From: an uncultured Mycoplasmatota bacterium
GTDB taxonomy: Bacteria > Bacillota_I > Bacilli_A > RF39 > UBA660
Assembly: GCA_900554615.1 (NCBI GenBank)
Contig: USIB01000070.1
Location: 1-6,570, forward strand
Length of the DNA: 6,570 nt
Direction: 5' to 3'
The notes below the pieces were generated by a model. That model had not been told where the DNA came from, made no database searches, and worked only from the letters and a program-made list of their open reading frames with translations. Of this stretch, positions 6,512 through 6,570 are shown piece by piece (within the stretch, counting starts at the first letter, position 1; each line of letters opens with the position of its first letter). Made by a program: the position numbers and the translations under genes.

Positions 6512-6570
6512 ATCAGAGTCTAGCATTACCTGCTTACCTCTAATTTCATATATCATATTTTCTATCTTTA

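Larger units (their letters stand above)
5726..6570 (-). pseudogene. ORF6N-domain protein with PLD-like C-terminus, interrupted by a stop; 5' end outside the window
   Basis: The reading frame from the window edge shows a classic ORF6N domain: MIYEIRGKQVMLDSD, then a stop, then ARLYGCKN, AVKRNIERFPQDFYFQI, LKFQIETSSW and LPYVFTEQGIAML. ORF6N proteins are phage-type DNA-binding or antirepressor-like proteins. The C-terminal part resembles the phospholipase D-like tail often fused to ORF6N: a FYEGQIYDAY start, an EIIIIDNYAG strand, HDRFIIID (5869-5846) and GASFKDLGKK. It has HxR in place of the catalytic HxK, so nuclease activity is unlikely. A TGA at 6509-6511 replaces the Leu expected in DSDLA. 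Translation could restart at the ATG at 6358 (210 residues), but that product lacks most of the ORF6N domain and has no good RBS. A sequencing error or a recent nonsense mutation are both possible. The frame is otherwise open from 6568 to 5726. The methyltransferase follows after 13 bases. Confidence 0.75.

Noticed and set aside
1..6570. tRNA, rRNA, insertion sequence or attachment site
   Set aside because: I found no cloverleaf with a TTCGA loop, rRNA segment, transposase or paired terminal repeats in the window.

Overview
The window is very AT-rich and bacterial. All five genes lie on the minus strand, so they are read from right to left. A glmS ribozyme upstream of glmS, purine-rich Shine-Dalgarno sites and clostridial/bacilli-like protein sequences point to a low-GC Bacillota, possibly an uncultured gut Bacilli or Mollicutes-like lineage; this placement is an inference. 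TGG encodes the Trp codons I checked, and the methyltransferase ends in TGA, which favours the standard bacterial code.

Layout in transcription order. (1) 6570-5726: the remains of an ORF6N-domain gene with a degenerate PLD-like C-terminus. It is cut by the window edge and interrupted by an in-frame TGA. (2) 5712-5023: a class I SAM-dependent methyltransferase, 13 bases after that gene and probably co-transcribed with it. (3) 4989-2998: the glmS unit, made of a promoter, a short leader hairpin, a glmS self-cleaving ribozyme and the 588-residue GlmS enzyme, closed by an intrinsic terminator. (4) 2958-1491: a pair of near-identical direct repeats, a good promoter and a stand-alone AAA_14/DUF4143 ATPase with a PD-(D/E)xK-like C-terminus. 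(5) 1490-1292: a structured intergenic stretch. (6) 1320-1: an extended -10 promoter and the first 430 codons of lepA (elongation factor 4), whose 3' end lies outside the window.

Two housekeeping genes, glmS (amino-sugar supply for the cell wall) and lepA (translation), flank accessory genes: the ATPase between them and the ORF6N/methyltransferase pair upstream. I see no functional link between the accessory genes and their neighbours. The best understood regulation is feedback on glmS, where glucosamine-6-phosphate, the enzyme's product, triggers cleavage of its own mRNA. I did not find an undescribed multi-gene system. The items most worth a second look are non-coding: the SD-bearing hairpin at the 5' end of the glmS transcript, the direct repeats upstream of the ATPase promoter, and the unassigned folded RNA in the lepA leader.
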